Part shown: one piece after another, positions 27,125 through 34,771 of the stretch
How positions within the stretch are numbered: the first letter of the stretch is position 1
How the letters are laid out: each line of letters opens with the position of its first letter
DNA from: an uncultured Bacilli bacterium
Lineage (GTDB): Bacteria; Bacillota_I; Bacilli_A; RF39; UBA660
Length of the DNA: 64,000 nt
Assembly (NCBI GenBank): GCA_934167465.1
Contig: CAKPKR010000001.1
Location: 361,506-425,505, forward strand
Direction: 5' to 3'
Program-made: the position numbers and the translations under genes
Notes under the pieces: generated by a model
What the model saw: the letters and a program-made list of their open reading frames with translations, nothing else
Told to the model about the DNA's origin: nothing
Databases searched by the model: none

Positions 27125-27164
27125 ATTATATATTATTTGGGACACTTTTTCAATATTTGGGACA
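27125..27164 (-). promoter_or_regulatory. Promoter of the ATPase-subtilase operon with paired TGTCCCAAATA repeats
   Basis: On the minus strand, -35 TTGAAA (27153-27148) and -10 TATAAT (27130-27125) are 17 bp apart. TGTCCCAAATA occurs twice as a direct repeat: once between the boxes (27144-27134) and once just upstream of the -35 (27164-27154), 20 bp centre to centre. Occupancy would block polymerase, so a repressor site is likely. Confidence 0.75.
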
Positions 27165-27264
27165 TACTTTTTATTTTTTATTTTTGATAAAATGTAAAGT
27201 AAATAAAAAGATAACTTATTTTTTATATAAATCGTCTTTAAAATCTTATTTTTCTCGAAGAAAG

Positions 27265-27310
27265 TTAATTTACCACTAGGGTTAACACCACCTCCTGCAT
27301 TTATGTGATT
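27265..27310 (-). other. Attachment site attR of the serine-integrase element
   Basis: The core CACCTC is at 27289-27294. On the element side ACCACTAG (27272-27279) lies exactly 9 bp from the core, the mirror image of CTAGTGGT at attL. The chromosome side carries the amidase codons for SNHINAGG. Confidence 0.88.
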
Positions 27311-27630
27311 TGATATTACAATTACATTGTCGCTATTTCCATATGAATTTAAAATTCTATTAACCCTCTCAGTTGGATCAATAGTTTCATCCTCTGATCT
27401 AACTAAAGTAACTGGAATACCTAATTTCATAAATTGATCGTACATATATTTTGAGATTTTTAAAGTTAAATCTTTTTCAATTATTCCATTTCCACTCGCA
27501 CCAGGATCTTCTCCTCCATGACCAGCATCTATTACAATTTTATAGTTATTCATACATATTCCTCCTAGAATTATTTTATGATATATATAGGGATGTGTTA
27601 TTAAATTAGGATATTTTTGATTAATAAAAA

Positions 27631-27657
27631 AACAAATTGTATGTATAGTACAATTTG
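27631..27657 (-). terminator. Terminator of the metallopeptidase gene
   Basis: CAAATTGTA-N7-TACAATTTG is followed on the minus strand by a run of eight T. It separates the metallopeptidase gene from the amidase. Confidence 0.8.
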
Positions 27658-27671
27658 AATTCTTTTGAAAA

Positions 27672-28844
27672 TCACCATTCAATAAATCTTTCCCAAGTTT
27701 CAGTTACAGAACTAGAAACACAATCAAAATAACTATCCAATTGTTTACTTATTAATTTTGCCTTTTCATTTATGGGATTTCCATTTGTATAATAGTCTTT
27801 TTTCAGTGATCTAAACATCATATCGGCAAATATTACGGCTCTATCTTCTTTATAATTTGACTTACTATAAGATGATAAAAAATAAGCAGGATTTGAAAAA
27901 TAATATACATATTCATTATCCTGATTTCCGTATGCAAATCCATCTGGATTTAATTGATTCATACTATTTTCTAATTCAGTTGCACCAACTATATTTGCTA
28001 AATAACAATCTATATAGTGCATTATTTCATGATGAAGAGTACTTTCAAATAATAAGCCATCTGTATTAATAAGAATTATTACAGTATTATAATTATTATT
28101 GTCAGTTAATCCAGCTGCATAATTATTTATATTTTCTACTAAATAAATTGTAAGTTGTTTCCATTTGTTTTTAATTTCATAGAAGAAACTACTTGGATAT
28201 TTATTCAAGGCGTTATTGATTGATACTAATGATTGGTAAATTTTTGCGTCATCATATTGTTTAGTTGGAGTTGCATAGGAATTAACATAATTCCCGTCGA
28301 TCTCATCCTTATAGCCAACTGAAACGCCATATTTATTCTTTATTTCATTTCTTAATTGATTATTTGTTATCTCTTGGGAACTTTGACTAGGCATATTTTC
28401 ATTATTTTGGCTATTATTTTCTTTGTCAGAATTTGTGTTTTTATTATTGTCATTTGTTTCTTTGTTAGAATCTACATTTTTTTTATTATCATCAATTTTC
28501 CCATTAGAATTTTTATTTTCTTTTTTATCACTTTTTTTAGCGATACTATTTTGTTCATCATTCGTATTATTATTTACATCATTTATACTATCAATATCAT
28601 TTTCATTGGTGTTATTATCTTGGATATCTGTGATTTCTTCTTTTTTATTACCTTCGGTATCATCTTTTTTTTCATTTGAACTATTACTATTAGATGTATT
28701 TTTTAAATCTTTTTTTTCATTTTTTAAGCTATATGAATTATGTTTTTCATCACTTTTATTTAATATAGTGCATTTCCCAATTATTACAATTATTAAAAAA
28801 GATATTAACACTAAAAATATTTTTTCTTTTTTATTAAATTTCAT
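27672..28844 (-). CDS. Membrane-anchored putative zinc metallopeptidase
   Basis: The 390-residue protein starts with a basic segment and one membrane helix (about 8-26). About 135 residues of Lys/Asn/Asp-rich low-complexity linker follow, then a C-terminal domain with HHEIMHYID near 275, a zincin HExxH motif (HEIMH). An acidic EDRAVIFADMM some 60 residues later could supply the third ligand. It would act outside the cell, tethered by the linker. TAGGAG before the ATG at 28844 favours this start over codons further upstream. It lies upstream of the amidase on the same strand but has its own terminator. Confidence 0.78.
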   Translation of the reverse strand: MKFNKKEKIFLVLISFLIIVIIGKCTILNKSDEKHNSYSLKNEKKDLKNTSNSNSSNEKKDDTEGNKKEEITDIQDNNTNENDIDSINDVNNNTNDEQNSIAKKSDKKENKNSNGKIDDNKKNVDSNKETNDNNKNTNSDKENNSQNNENMPSQSSQEITNNQLRNEIKNKYGVSVGYKDEIDGNYVNSYATPTKQYDDAKIYQSLVSINNALNKYPSSFFYEIKNKWKQLTIYLVENINNYAAGLTDNNNYNTVIILINTDGLLFESTLHHEIMHYIDCYLANIVGATELENSMNQLNPDGFAYGNQDNEYVYYFSNPAYFLSSYSKSNYKEDRAVIFADMMFRSLKKDYYTNGNPINEKAKLISKQLDSYFDCVSSSVTETWERFIEW

Positions 28845-28914
28845 ATTAAAACTCCTATACAATATTATTGTATCTTAAATATAAAAATGTTTCAATATTT
28901 ATATTTAATAATAA

Positions 28915-28936
28915 AAGATACTTTACAAAGTATCTT
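28915..28936 (-). terminator. Terminator of the collagen-like gene
   Basis: AAGATACTTT-AC-AAAGTATCTT, with a T-rich run following on the minus strand. Confidence 0.75.
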
Positions 28937-28948
28937 AATTATAATAGA

Positions 28949-29542
28949 TTACTCATGAATTTTTTTAATAGTTAAATTGACACCAGTTATAACAACATTT
29001 GATGTACCACTGTCACCTAAAATATCAGCTCCAACTTCCAAAACGGTTAATTTTTCAAATCGAAATACTATATTTTGAGAAAAACTCATTTGTTTTCCAC
29101 TATTAGGTTCTAATTTAAAAGTTAAATCTTTAAGAGCAGATCCTTCACTATTTTGAAGATAGAATGTCGCACCATGTGTTTCATCTGCTTGTTCAATTAA
29201 TCCAGAAAATGTTATTTCATAAATACCAGGTTGAACCTCTATTTCTGTATCATTTAATATTGAAAAATATTCAGATTCATTTGGAATAAGCCAAGAATCA
29301 TTAATCGACATTTTTTCAGATGTGCTTGTATCGATAAAGCTGGAAAATAATAACCCTTCATTAGATGAAATTGCAATAGGCCCGGTTGGACCTATTTGTC
29401 CTTGTGCTCCTTGATCACCATTAGGTCCTTGTAATCCTTGTGGTCCAGTTGGCCCAATAAGTGTGCAACCAAAACCTAATTTTAATAATTTATTTCTTAA
29501 TTTTGCATTTTCCTCTAATTCTTTAAATTTTTGTGAAGACAT
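28949..29542 (-). CDS. Short collagen-like protein with C1q/TNF-like C-terminal domain
   Basis: The 197-residue protein has a basic helical start, then nine or so Gly-X-Y triplets from IGPTGPQGLQG to GQIGPTGP (about residues 29-56). A C-terminal domain of about 135 residues has strands like a BclA/C1q jelly roll (PGIYEITFSGLIEQ, FRFEKLTVLEVGAD). In Firmicutes such proteins often form trimeric hairs on spores (BclA, BclB). There is no signal peptide, in keeping with spore-surface deposition in the mother cell. AAGGAGG precedes the ATG. The spore role is inferred from the family and from other spore genes nearby. Confidence 0.82.
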   Translation of the reverse strand: MSSQKFKELEENAKLRNKLLKLGFGCTLIGPTGPQGLQGPNGDQGAQGQIGPTGPIAISSNEGLLFSSFIDTSTSEKMSINDSWLIPNESEYFSILNDTEIEVQPGIYEITFSGLIEQADETHGATFYLQNSEGSALKDLTFKLEPNSGKQMSFSQNIVFRFEKLTVLEVGADILGDSGTSNVVITGVNLTIKKIHE

Positions 29543-29601
29543 AAAAGTAACCTCCTTATCATAATATATGGAGATAATACTTTAATGTTTAAACGATATA
29601 A

Positions 29602-29637
29602 TTAAAAAAAGATAAAAACTACGCTGCTTTTATCTTT
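29602..29637 (-). terminator. Terminator of the lysozyme-like gene
   Basis: AAAGATAAAA / TTTTATCTTT with a 10-nt loop; the minus strand continues in T residues. It overlaps the gene's last codons. Confidence 0.8.
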
Positions 29638-30257
29638 TCGATATATGCATTAATTTTACTAGCCCATGCTGTACTTTCTGCATATTTTGGATTTATTGTT
29701 TCAGGTGTAGTTAAACCAATTGCATAATAATTATAATATAGGTTCTCTAAGAAAGAATTAATTCCTTCCTCCATAGAACTAAAAGCTCTATAAGAACCTC
29801 CCCAACATCCTGGTCCGCCTTTTTGGCCTCCAACATTATAACATTGGTTAACTAACTCACTACAATTCCATGAACATCCTGTTTCATGAAGAACAATTGC
29901 TACTGCTAAATAAGGATCTAATCCTAATTCAATAGATTTGGAAGCAAATAAGTTTCCATATCCAGAAATTGTAGAATTTAATGATCTATTTAATTTATCA
30001 CTTAATTCATCTAATGTTAAACCATCATATACTATTTCAGGTTCACTTATTTCAGGTTGAGTTTCGTTTTCGTTCATATTTGTTTCAGAAATAAGCGGTG
30101 CAGTTGAACTGTCAATTAGATTGTCGGCTAATAATAATTGATCATTAGTTAAACTTTCTTTCTTTTCATAGCAGTATTTTGTCAAAACCGTAAATCCTAT
30201 TAAACACATTAAGACTATAATTGAAGAAACAATTTTAGCCTTCTGGTCATTTTTCAA
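29619..30257 (-). CDS. Membrane-anchored lysozyme/glucosaminidase-like protein
   Basis: The 212-residue protein has one N-terminal membrane helix (SSIIVLMCLIGFTVLTKYC), an acidic linker and a C-terminal domain of about 130 residues with ASKSIELGLDPYLAVAIVLHETGC, CYNVGGQKGGPGCWGG and FSSMEEGINSFLENLYYNYY. This is the pattern of lysozyme-fold muramidases or glucosaminidases, with Glu in LHETG as the likely catalytic acid. AGAGGTGA before a TTG at 30257 favours that start; a GTG three codons upstream overlaps the ribosome binding site. The Cys pairs suggest disulfides outside the cell. Confidence 0.78.
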   Translation of the reverse strand: MKNDQKAKIVSSIIVLMCLIGFTVLTKYCYEKKESLTNDQLLLADNLIDSSTAPLISETNMNENETQPEISEPEIVYDGLTLDELSDKLNRSLNSTISGYGNLFASKSIELGLDPYLAVAIVLHETGCSWNCSELVNQCYNVGGQKGGPGCWGGSYRAFSSMEEGINSFLENLYYNYYAIGLTTPETINPKYAESTAWASKINAYIEKIKAA

Positions 30258-30375
30258 AATTTTCACCTCTTTGTTTTTTTGACGAAAACATTTATGATTT
30301 TATCACTATTATGATTATATGTCAAATTAATACAAGTTATGCAATTATTATATTGAAAAATAATAATTAATGTGC

Positions 30376-30381
30376 TATAAT
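30376..30381 (+). promoter_or_regulatory. -10 element of the tRNA-Trp gene
   Basis: TGC followed by TATAAT (an extended -10) stands 18 bp before the tRNA 5' end. Confidence 0.6.
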
Positions 30382-30398
30382 TTTTTTGTTGGAACGAT

Positions 30399-30472
30399 AG
30401 GGGTATAGTTCAATGGTAGAATAACGGTCTCCAAAACCGCTGATGTGGGTTCAACTCCTGCTACCCCTGCCA
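30399..30472 (+). tRNA. trnW: tRNA-Trp (anticodon CCA)
   Basis: AGGGGTA at the 5' end pairs with TACCCCT at the 3' end. The anticodon loop CTCCAAA gives CCA, the T-arm contains GTTCAAC, and the discriminator G and terminal CCA are encoded. Only UGG is read, consistent with TGA being a stop here. A terminator and a lipoprotein gene follow. Confidence 0.96.
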
Positions 30473-30482
30473 TGTTGAAACC

Positions 30483-30505
30483 AAACTCTGTAAGGAGTTT
30501 TTATT
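30483..30505 (+). terminator. Terminator after tRNA-Trp
   Basis: AAACTC-N6-GAGTTT is followed by a short T-run. Confidence 0.65.
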
Positions 30506-30520
30506 ATAGGAGAGATTATT

Positions 30521-31027
30521 GTGAAAAAAGGTTTAATTTTATTAATTATTAGTGTATTGTTCATTACTGGTTGTTCAAATGATACAAAGAAAGAAAATAC
30601 CAAAGTAGATAATAAATCTAATAAGGTTACACAAAAAGTGGAAAAAACTAAAGAAAATACTGAATCAAAAGAAGAAATAAGTGAAACTAAAGAAGAAGTA
30701 ACTAAAGAGGAAACTACCAAAGAAGAAAATCCAACTATCAATCAACAAGTAAACAATACACCTAGTGAACCAGAAGAAAATATTCAAACAGAACAACCTG
30801 TACAAGCACCTGCATGTACACCAAAAAAATTTGATAATACTTATTCTTATGTATATAATACCCAAGATGAATGTAAAATAGGTGGTAATCTTGCATTTAT
30901 GGATATAACAGAAGATGGTACTAGTGATATTTTCGCATATGGTTGCAGAGAAATTGTCGATGAATGTGGAACTACTTATTATGGAGTTATATTTTATAAT
31001 GCCCCTGATAGTATAGTATATAGATAG
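30521..31027 (+). CDS. Lipoprotein with low-complexity linker
   Basis: The 168-residue protein starts at GTG (site AGGAGAG 8 nt upstream). A lipoprotein signal peptide with lipobox FITGC puts the lipid-modified Cys at residue 18. About 80 residues of Lys/Glu/Thr-rich linker follow, then a C-terminal domain of about 65 residues with four Cys (ACTPKKF, DECKIGGN, YGCREIVDECGT) that could form two disulfides. It would sit on the outer face of the membrane. The C-terminal fold is not recognised. Confidence 0.75.
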   Translation: MKKGLILLIISVLFITGCSNDTKKENTKVDNKSNKVTQKVEKTKENTESKEEISETKEEVTKEETTKEENPTINQQVNNTPSEPEENIQTEQPVQAPACTPKKFDNTYSYVYNTQDECKIGGNLAFMDITEDGTSDIFAYGCREIVDECGTTYYGVIFYNAPDSIVYR

Positions 31028-31044
31028 TTTAGCTATCTTTTTTT
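31022..31044 (+). terminator. Terminator after the lipoprotein gene
   Basis: AGATAG / CTATCT with a small loop and seven T. Confidence 0.75.
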
Positions 31045-31109
31045 AAATTTACTTTTTGGATTTGTTGTTGTATAATATATTATACGTGAAGGTAATGTAG
31101 AGGTTTTTT

Positions 31110-32201
31110 ATGGATGGATTAGTGTTAATTATAATAATAGATTCATTAATAATAGTAACAGTTTATTTTTTATTTAAATTGTTTGATAAAACTAAGATTA
31201 TTACTGAATATGAATCAAAAAATAAATTTGCTATTATAGTACCTGCTAGAAATGAAGAAAATGTAATTTCTAGTTTGTTAGATAGTTTAAATAATCAAAA
31301 TTATCCAAAAGAGTTGTATGATATCTATGTGATACCAAACAATTGCAATGACAAAACTGAAGAATTATCAAAAAATAAAGCAAAGATACTTAAATATGAT
31401 ATAAATTTTAAAACAAAAGGTGAGGTTCTAAAAGAAGCCTTTAATGATTTAATGGAATATGATGCTTTTATCGTGTTTGATGCCGATAATGTGGTTGATT
31501 CTAATTTTATTAAAACGATGAATAATTATCTATGCAATGGTTCGTTAGTAGTTCAAGGTTATAGAGATAGTAAAAACTATGAAAATTGGTTATCATATAG
31601 TTATTCAATATTTTATTGGTTACAAAATTTGTATTTTGAAAAAATAAATTCTTCATTTATAAGTGGAACCGGATTTATGATAAAAAAAGAAGTAATAGAA
31701 AAATATGGATTTAATGTTGAAACTTTAACTGAAGATACTGAATTTTCAGTATTTTGTGAAATAAATAAAATTAAGATAGATTTTGCTAAAGAAGCAATTA
31801 CTTATGATGAACAACCAACCGATTTTATAACATCTTGGAATCAAAGAAAAAGATGGACTGTAGGGGTAGTTCAAACTTTAAAATTATATTTTAAACGAAT
31901 TATTGAAACTAATAGTATAAATTCATTTATTATTTTAAATAATCCAGTATTTAATTTAATAGGTTTAATTATAACTTTACTATATTTAGGTAATATGAAT
32001 TATTTTATAATACTTATATCATCATTGTATATATTTATGATAATAATTGCTTTTATAACAATTTTATATAACGATAAAAAATTAAATTACAAATTATTTT
32101 TGTTTCCCGTTTTTATTCTAAGTTGGGTACCAATAAATATAATATATTTATTCAAAAAAGATTGTGAATGGAAAGAAATAAATCATAATAAGAATTTATA
32201 G
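31110..32201 (+). CDS. Family 2 glycosyltransferase, membrane-bound
   Basis: The 363-residue protein has one N-terminal helix, a GT-A fold and two or three C-terminal helices. Motifs are VPARNEENVISSLLDSL near 43-60, the metal-binding FDADN near 127, GTGFMIKKEV, TEDTEFS and WNQRKRW, the (Q/R)xxRW box of processive GT2 enzymes. It likely polymerises or transfers sugars to a cell-surface glycan or lipid; donor and product are unknown. The next gene, a CmpB-like membrane protein, starts 9 bp later, so the two may be co-transcribed. Confidence 0.88.
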   Translation: MDGLVLIIIIDSLIIVTVYFLFKLFDKTKIITEYESKNKFAIIVPARNEENVISSLLDSLNNQNYPKELYDIYVIPNNCNDKTEELSKNKAKILKYDINFKTKGEVLKEAFNDLMEYDAFIVFDADNVVDSNFIKTMNNYLCNGSLVVQGYRDSKNYENWLSYSYSIFYWLQNLYFEKINSSFISGTGFMIKKEVIEKYGFNVETLTEDTEFSVFCEINKIKIDFAKEAITYDEQPTDFITSWNQRKRWTVGVVQTLKLYFKRIIETNSINSFIILNNPVFNLIGLIITLLYLGNMNYFIILISSLYIFMIIIAFITILYNDKKLNYKLFLFPVFILSWVPINIIYLFKKDCEWKEINHNKNL

Positions 32202-32210
32202 GTGGTAAGT

Positions 32211-32870
32211 ATGAAAGAAGTAAAGGAAAAAAAGGCATTCGCACAGGGATATTGTTTTATTAAAATTTTTTTGTTTTTTGTAATAGGTTGTATTTTAGGA
32301 GCATATTATGAGGAAATAGGATTTATAATAAGACACGGATATTGGGCTCCAAGAAGAGCACTATTATATGGTCCGTTCAGTCCTGTGTATGGGATTGCGT
32401 TTATGCTAGTAGCAATAGTGTTTGGTAAAAAAACAGATATGAAATGGACAAAAGCATATATTTATTGTTTCTTTTTAGGAGGACTATTAGAATATTCGTT
32501 AAGTTGGATTCAACAACTAATATTTCACTCTAGATCGTGGAATTATGATGGATATTTTTTAAATATAGGTGGTAGAACAACTGTAATATTTATGTTTGCT
32601 TGGGGATTAATGGGAATGATTTTTATTAAAATATTATATCCATTGATTTCTAATTTGATTGAAAAAATACCATATAAGATTGGAAATATTTGTTTTATAA
32701 TATTACTAATATTTATGATATTTGATATATCAGTTTCTTTAGCTGCTACTTTAAGACAAACAAACAGAAGAAAAGGAAACCCACCAATTACATTTATTGG
32801 AAAATTATGTGATGAAATATATCCTGACGATGTTTTAAAAAAAGTATATAATAATGCTGTATATGAATAG
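32211..32870 (+). CDS. Putative CmpB-family (PF06541-like) membrane protein
   Basis: The 219-residue protein has five or so helices. The conserved stretches YEEIGFIIRHGYWAPRRALLYGPFSPVYG and LEYSLSWIQQLIFHSRSWNYDGYFLNIGGRTTV are those of the family annotated as ABC-transporter permease CmpB. No ATPase gene is adjacent, so a transport role is doubtful. AGGTGGT sits before the ATG at 32211; a GTG at 32202 overlaps that site and is less likely. It ends at a terminator. Confidence 0.8.
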   Translation: MKEVKEKKAFAQGYCFIKIFLFFVIGCILGAYYEEIGFIIRHGYWAPRRALLYGPFSPVYGIAFMLVAIVFGKKTDMKWTKAYIYCFFLGGLLEYSLSWIQQLIFHSRSWNYDGYFLNIGGRTTVIFMFAWGLMGMIFIKILYPLISNLIEKIPYKIGNICFIILLIFMIFDISVSLAATLRQTNRRKGNPPITFIGKLCDEIYPDDVLKKVYNNAVYE

Positions 32871-32890
32871 ATTTTATAATCTATTTTTTT
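32867..32890 (+). terminator. Terminator after the CmpB-like gene
   Basis: ATAGATT / AATCTAT is followed by seven T. Confidence 0.8.
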
Positions 32891-32969
32891 GTAAATAAGT
32901 GTAAATAATAAGAATATAATAGGTTTAAAAAAAATACTTATGTTATAATTAAATAAGATAGGAGTACTT

Positions 32970-33818
32970 ATGAATAACTGGATTTTTTTAGGACTTATTT
33001 ATGGAATCATAAGTGGAATTTATTTTTTATTTCAAAAACAGGCTATGAAGACTAATCATTCAATAGAAGTATTTGTAACTTATGTTACGATAGCTTTCTT
33101 AATAGTTTTTTTGGATATACCTGATTTATTAAGCATTGAACCAAAATATTTACTATTAATTTCATTTAAATCTTTGATTATGTTGGTATCATTTATTTTG
33201 TCATTCAAGGCAATGAGTAAATTATCTGTAAGTTTATATGGTGTCATCAATATGTCAAGAATATTATTTACGACATTACTGGGTATAATAATACTTAATG
33301 AGACATTTGGTAAATATCAAATAATAGGAATGTTATTAATATGCTTAGGTTTATTATTGATAAATTCATATAAAGAAGAAGATAAAAAAAGTGATAAAAA
33401 ATACATATTAATATTATTTATTGGATGTATTTTTGCTTCCATAGGAGGACTTTTAGATAAAATTATTTCTTTAAATGTTAAACCAAGTGATTTCCAATGG
33501 TGTTTCTTATTATATTTATTTTTATATAGTTGGCTATATGTATTAGTAAGAAATATTAAGATTAATTTTAAAAAATCTTTCAAAAATCCTTGGATATATT
33601 TATATAGTATTTCTATGGTAGTAGCAGATAGAATATTGTTTATTGTTAATAGTATTTCTGAAAGTGAAATTTCGATAATATCGTTATTAAAACAAATTTC
33701 AATTATTATAATGATATTAGGTGGAGGAATGCTTTTTAAAGAAAAAAATTTAAAATATAAACTAATTTGTTCGTTAGTAATAATAATGGGACTTATAGTT
33801 ATAGTGATAGGAGGATAA
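32970..33818 (+). CDS. EamA/DMT-family membrane transporter (second)
   Basis: This 282-residue protein has about ten membrane helices in two halves. The motif LSFKAMSKLSVSLYGVINMSR ends the first half, and a second EamA repeat ends the protein. The substrate is unknown. It shares family but little direct sequence with the transporter at 1179. ldh follows after 2 bp, an unusual pair that suggests co-expression. TAGGAG is the ribosome binding site. Confidence 0.78.
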   Translation: MNNWIFLGLIYGIISGIYFLFQKQAMKTNHSIEVFVTYVTIAFLIVFLDIPDLLSIEPKYLLLISFKSLIMLVSFILSFKAMSKLSVSLYGVINMSRILFTTLLGIIILNETFGKYQIIGMLLICLGLLLINSYKEEDKKSDKKYILILFIGCIFASIGGLLDKIISLNVKPSDFQWCFLLYLFLYSWLYVLVRNIKINFKKSFKNPWIYLYSISMVVADRILFIVNSISESEISIISLLKQISIIIMILGGGMLFKEKNLKYKLICSLVIIMGLIVIVIGG

Positions 33819-33820
33819 AT

Positions 33821-34729
33821 ATGAGTAAGGTAGTTTTAGTTGGTTGTGGAAATGTCGGTATGAGTTATGTTTATGCTTTATTAAATCAAAGAACAAGTGT
33901 TACTGAAGTAGTTCTAATTGATTTAAATAAAGATAGAACTGAAGGTGAAGTTTTAGATTTAAGCCATGGTTTATCTTTTTCGCCATCAAAAATAACTTTT
34001 AAAGCTGGTGAATATAGTGATTGTACTGATGCTTCTATAGTTGTTATAGCAGCAGGCGCTAATCAAAATCCCGGTGAGACTAGAATGGATTTAATTAATA
34101 AAAATTCAAAGATATTTAAAGGTATTGTAAGTAGTGTTATGGCAAGTGGATTTAAGGGAATATTCTTAGTTGCAACTAATCCATTAGATGTTATGACATA
34201 TTTAACTTATAAATATTCTGGTATGGATTCTAGTAGAATAATTGGGTCTGGTACAACTTTGGATACATCTCGTATGCGCTATATGGTAGGTGAAAGATTA
34301 GGAATTAATCCTAAAAATATTCACGGATATGTAATAGGTGAACATGGAGATTCTGAATTTATTCCTTGGTCTATTGCGAGTGCTGGGGCAATTAGAGTAA
34401 GTGAAGTTATTTCTAAAGAAGAGCTTGACAAAATTGAAGATAGTGTTAGAAATGTAGCCTATGAAATTATTAATAAAAAAGGTGCAACTTACTATGGCAT
34501 TGGTATGTGTTTAGTAAGAATTACAAATGCTATTTTAGGTGATGAAAATACTATAATGACAGTTTCTAACTATGATGAAAAAGAAGGATGTTATTATGGA
34601 TATCCAGCTATTATTAATAAAGATGGTATTAAATCTCGTACTAAATTAGACTTAACAAGTGAAGAATCTTTAACATTACAAAAATCAATAAATATTATTA
34701 AAACTGCTATTCAAAGTATAGAAGAATAA
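33821..34729 (+). CDS. ldh: L-lactate dehydrogenase
   Basis: This 302-residue enzyme reduces pyruvate to L-lactate with NADH in the cytoplasm and regenerates NAD during fermentation. The nucleotide-binding GCGNVGMSY is at the N-terminus, followed by VLDLSHG, GANQNPGETR with the substrate-loop Arg, ATNPLDVMTY, and GEHGDSE with the catalytic His. Malate dehydrogenase is less likely because of GANQxPGETR. AGGAGG fixes the ATG at 33821. An upstream ATG at 33767 would overlap the transporter gene and is rejected. A terminator follows. Confidence 0.92.
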   Translation: MSKVVLVGCGNVGMSYVYALLNQRTSVTEVVLIDLNKDRTEGEVLDLSHGLSFSPSKITFKAGEYSDCTDASIVVIAAGANQNPGETRMDLINKNSKIFKGIVSSVMASGFKGIFLVATNPLDVMTYLTYKYSGMDSSRIIGSGTTLDTSRMRYMVGERLGINPKNIHGYVIGEHGDSEFIPWSIASAGAIRVSEVISKEELDKIEDSVRNVAYEIINKKGATYYGIGMCLVRITNAILGDENTIMTVSNYDEKEGCYYGYPAIINKDGIKSRTKLDLTSEESLTLQKSINIIKTAIQSIEE

Positions 34730-34744
34730 AAATTCTTCTTTTTT
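34720..34744 (+). terminator. Terminator after ldh
   Basis: AGAAGAAT / ATTCTTCT with a 4-nt loop and T-run. The next -10 (TATAAT, 34749) begins 5 bp later. Confidence 0.85.
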
Positions 34745-34771
34745 GTGTTATAATTTTAATAGGTGATATAT

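Larger units (their letters stand above)
16823..27294. mobile_element. 10.47-kb integrative element inserted in the amidase gene
   Basis: The element is bounded by the 6-bp direct repeat CACCTC at 16823-16828 and 27289-27294 (unit length 10,466 bp). It carries a large serine recombinase near one end, a small protein and a membrane protein by attL, an SSB-like gene, a winged-helix protein, and cargo with a defence flavour: ASCH protein, candidate restriction endonuclease, C5 methyltransferase, subtilase and AAA+ ATPase. Removing one repeat unit restores the amidase frame exactly. I see no conjugation or replication genes of the usual kinds, so it is an integrative island or mobilizable element rather than a full conjugative element. 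Confidence 0.93.
27113..27553 (-). pseudogene. N-acetylmuramoyl-L-alanine amidase, N-terminal half (cut by the element)
   Basis: From the ATG at 27553 (AGGAGG 8 nt upstream) the frame codes MNNYKIVIDAGHGGEDPGASG, then NGIIEKDLTLKISKYMYD and VIVISNHINAGGG. These are the zinc ligands His, Glu and His of an Amidase_3 domain. After the GAGGTG core (27294-27289) the frame runs into element sequence and adds an unrelated Lys-rich tail ending at 27113. Without the catalytic Glu, which is in the other half, the 146-residue product should be inactive. Intact enzymes of this family cut the amide between MurNAc and the peptide stem. Confidence 0.93.

Noticed and set aside
16823..27294. The element as a prophage or full conjugative element
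   Set aside because: No capsid, tail, terminase, relaxase, coupling ATPase or type IV secretion genes are present among its genes.
33767..33820. Upstream start for ldh
   Set aside because: It would overlap the transporter gene and add residues before the nucleotide-binding strand; AGGAGG fits the ATG at 33821.
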